A stretch of 6,378 nt of DNA from an uncultured Bacteroidia bacterium (GTDB lineage Bacteria; Bacteroidota; Bacteroidia; Bacteroidales; UBA932), in assembly GCA_902773305.1 (NCBI GenBank), contig CACYEB010000223.1, positions 1 to 6,378 of the forward strand. Direction: 5' to 3'. A program made the translations under genes and the position numbers. Positions 4,555 to 6,378 of this stretch are shown piece by piece; within the stretch, counting starts at the first letter, position 1; each line of letters opens with the position of its first letter. The notes under the pieces were generated by a model. It saw only the letters and a program-made list of their open reading frames with translations, made no database searches and was not told the origin of the DNA.

Positions 4555-6378
4555 ATGAAGTGCCTTGCATTCATACTTGCACTGTTGATGGCTACGCCGC
4601 GTTTTGTGAACTATGGCGCTGCCGACGGCCTGCCGTCCAATACCGTTTATGCCATTGCCCAAGACGCTGACGGAGTCCTTTGGATAGGCACAAGAAACGG
4701 TCTTGCCTGCTTTGACGGCGTGCGCTTCAAAAGTTGGAAGGAGTACGGCAGGGTGAATGCCCTTACCGTGGACAAAGATGGCAGATTGTGGGTGGGGACC
4801 ACCGGGGGGCTGGCGGTAACGGTCGCCGGGGAACCTTCTCCTTCTGTCCGGGACGACAAAGTGAGCGGACATATCCGGGCCCTGCATGCCGACGGCGAAG
4901 GATATGTATGGGCAACGGTGGGAGACACTCTGTTACTGAAACTTTCCTACAAGGATGGTATCCGGGAAGAAGCCCGCTGCTTCTACGACAAGCGGGACTC
5001 GGAAGGGGACTATCCCTATTATCAGATATATGAGGCTTCCGACGGCAAACTCTGGCTTGCAGGCCGTCTTGTCCACTACCAGTTCGTCGGGAACAGAGAG
5101 GAACCACATATCTCGCATCCCCTGTGGCACGACGGATTATGCCCCGGGAGTTACGCCGAATCCGGGGGGAAACTTTATTATTTTGTCGATCATACTTCAA
5201 TACTGTATGCCTACGGGGACGGGAAAGCGACACCCTGCGGCCGGCTCCCCATCGCACACGCCAGACTGCTTACCGACCATAGCGGAAAGATGTGGGCTGC
5301 GGGATCGTATGGACTGGGCATAGTTGACCCGGTTCATCCTGAACAATCTCAAGTTTTTCGTCACGACGCCGACGATCTGTCCAGCCTCTCTTCCGGGGAG
5401 TTGTTCTGCATATTCGAAGACCGGCAGGGCAATATCTGGGCTGGTGGCGACAACGGTCTCTCTGTGCTTTGCCCCGCACTTCAGCACGTGAGCGTCATCT
5501 CGCGGGCAAATGTCACTGCCATAATGCAGGACAGCAGCGGAAAGATGTGGACCGGGACGGCCGAAGACAGGGTGTCGAGCCTGTATGAAGACAGTGAGGG
5601 GACAATCTATGTCGGCCTTTGGAACAATACCGGATGGGAAGTCAGAAAGGATGGAAAAATGCACAAAGAGCACCTCTCGGGCCTGCTTCCCGAAAAGCAG
5701 CGTGTAGCCGCAGAGAACCTGGACGGGGCCAACTGGATCTCTGATTTTCTGGAAGACAGCCGGGGCCGGTTCTGGATTGTAACGTGGGAGGGTGTGGGCC
5801 TCAACGAATTGGACCGCCATAACCGCCGCAGCCTGCCGCCCCGATGGCTGAGTCCTTTCCGATACCCGGCTCCGCAGTTGGATTCCAATATCTATATCAG
5901 TTCCAGGCTGGGGAGCCGTATCATTGAGGATGCCCAAGGCAATCTGGTCTATGCCACCACACAGGCGGGGCTCAATATCATCGACCGGAAAACCGGCCTT
6001 GTGACAAAGTATTTCAAAGGCAATTCCTCTATCCCTGACGATTATGTCACCGACCTGTGTCTCACGCCTGGCGGCACGGTCTGGGCAGCCACCCGCGGCG
6101 GGCTTTGGAGTCCCGGCGGAGGGCACTGCCTGGACGGCATGCTGGTACAGTCTGTAGAAGCCGACGGGAAGGGCCGCCTATGGGCAGGGACAGAAGATGG
6201 TCTCTGGTTCATCGACACTGACGGCAGTACGGGACGCGTCCCGAAAGAACTCGGCTTTCTCTCGGATATCTATGGCGAGCGGGTTTCATGCCGCCTTTCG
6301 GACGGATCGCTGGCTTTCGGAGGTGCCGCCGGCGCAGTCTCTTTCCACCCGGACAGCCTGCTCTGCATTCAAGCCGTC
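4555..6378 (+). CDS. Hybrid two-component system sensor, periplasmic propeller part (3' truncated)
   Basis: The frame is open for 608 codons to the window edge. A short signal peptide (h-region LAFILALLMA, residues 4-13) precedes Reg_prop repeats opening with DGLPSNTVYAIAQDADG (24-40) and LWIGTRNGL (42-50). About 14 blade signatures of the form D-x-x-G-x-x-W/Y-x-G/A can be placed, with the aromatic or equivalent residue near 43, 79, 119, 167, 207, 247, 295, 332, 352, 407, 466, 510, 543 and 588. This matches the two seven-bladed propellers of Bacteroidota hybrid two-component systems. The last visible segment, SFHPDSL, is where the family passes into the Y_Y_Y domain. A membrane helix, histidine kinase, receiver and AraC-type DNA-binding domain would normally follow, but these lie outside the window. 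The start codon is chosen for the signal peptide and the adjacent promoter. Such proteins sense ligands, often glycan fragments, in the periplasm and control neighbouring genes; the ligand here is unknown. Confidence 0.92.
   Translation, partial: MKCLAFILALLMATPRFVNYGAADGLPSNTVYAIAQDADGVLWIGTRNGLACFDGVRFKSWKEYGRVNALTVDKDGRLWVGTTGGLAVTVAGEPSPSVRDDKVSGHIRALHADGEGYVWATVGDTLLLKLSYKDGIREEARCFYDKRDSEGDYPYYQIYEASDGKLWLAGRLVHYQFVGNREEPHISHPLWHDGLCPGSYAESGGKLYYFVDHTSILYAYGDGKATPCGRLPIAHARLLTDHSGKMWAAGSYGLGIVDPVHPEQSQVFRHDADDLSSLSSGELFCIFEDRQGNIWAGGDNGLSVLCPALQHVSVISRANVTAIMQDSSGKMWTGTAEDRVSSLYEDSEGTIYVGLWNNTGWEVRKDGKMHKEHLSGLLPEKQRVAAENLDGANWISDFLEDSRGRFWIVTWEGVGLNELDRHNRRSLPPRWLSPFRYPAPQLDSNIYISSRLGSRIIEDAQGNLVYATTQAGLNIIDRKTGLVTKYFKGNSSIPDDYVTDLCLTPGGTVWAATRGGLWSPGGGHCLDGMLVQSVEADGKGRLWAGTEDGLWFIDTDGSTGRVPKELGFLSDIYGERVSCRLSDGSLAFGGAAGAVSFHPDSLLCIQAV

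Noticed and set aside
4438..4887. An in-frame minus-strand extension of the large lipoprotein by 150 codons
   Set aside because: It is antisense to the sensor's first propeller blades, hides the signal peptide inside the protein and has no family-like sequence.
5197..6126. A 309-codon minus-strand open frame within the sensor gene
   Set aside because: It mirrors the long, regular coding frame of the propeller repeats and has no recognisable domain.
1..6378. tRNA or rRNA genes, CRISPR arrays, complete insertion sequences
   Set aside because: No cloverleaf-like sequence, regularly spaced repeat array or transposase frame was seen on either strand.

Overview
The window looks like chromosomal DNA from a member of the Bacteroidales (phylum Bacteroidota), possibly a gut lineage of moderate G+C such as Alistipes or a relative. 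The basis is the start of a hybrid two-component sensor with a Reg_prop (two-component regulator propeller) periplasmic domain, two lipoproteins with C19 lipoboxes, -7 elements of the Bacteroidota form TAnnTTTG just before genes, and no clear Shine-Dalgarno sequences. The genus is a guess.

Layout. Bases 1-966 (+) are the 3' part of a gene for a coiled-coil protein, probably surface-associated. Bases 967-1308 form a 342-base gap. It holds a 20-base near-perfect inverted repeat around a folded core (1017-1174), then a promoter that abuts the next gene. Bases 1309-1947 (+) encode a cytidylate kinase-like P-loop protein. On the minus strand, reading right to left, follow a 511-residue lipoprotein (4437-2902), a 194-residue lipoprotein (2892-2308) and a small TfoX N-terminal-domain protein (2254-1928). 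They lie head to tail and probably form one operon. The last of them overlaps the kinase gene tail to tail by 20 bases. A 117-base divergent control region (4438-4554) separates this operon from a plus-strand gene (4555 to the window edge) for the periplasmic propeller half of a hybrid two-component sensor.

How the genes may work together. Propeller sensors of this class usually sit next to the envelope genes they control. The simplest reading is that the sensor regulates the divergent lipoprotein operon. No SusC/SusD pair or carbohydrate-active enzyme is visible, so the signal is unknown. The kinase-like gene and the upstream surface-protein gene have no evident link to this circuit.

The most interesting unexplained structure is the inverted repeat at 1021-1169. 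It could be a structured RNA, an invertible segment or a small non-autonomous element, and sequence alone does not decide. No complete novel defence or mobile system can be supported here.
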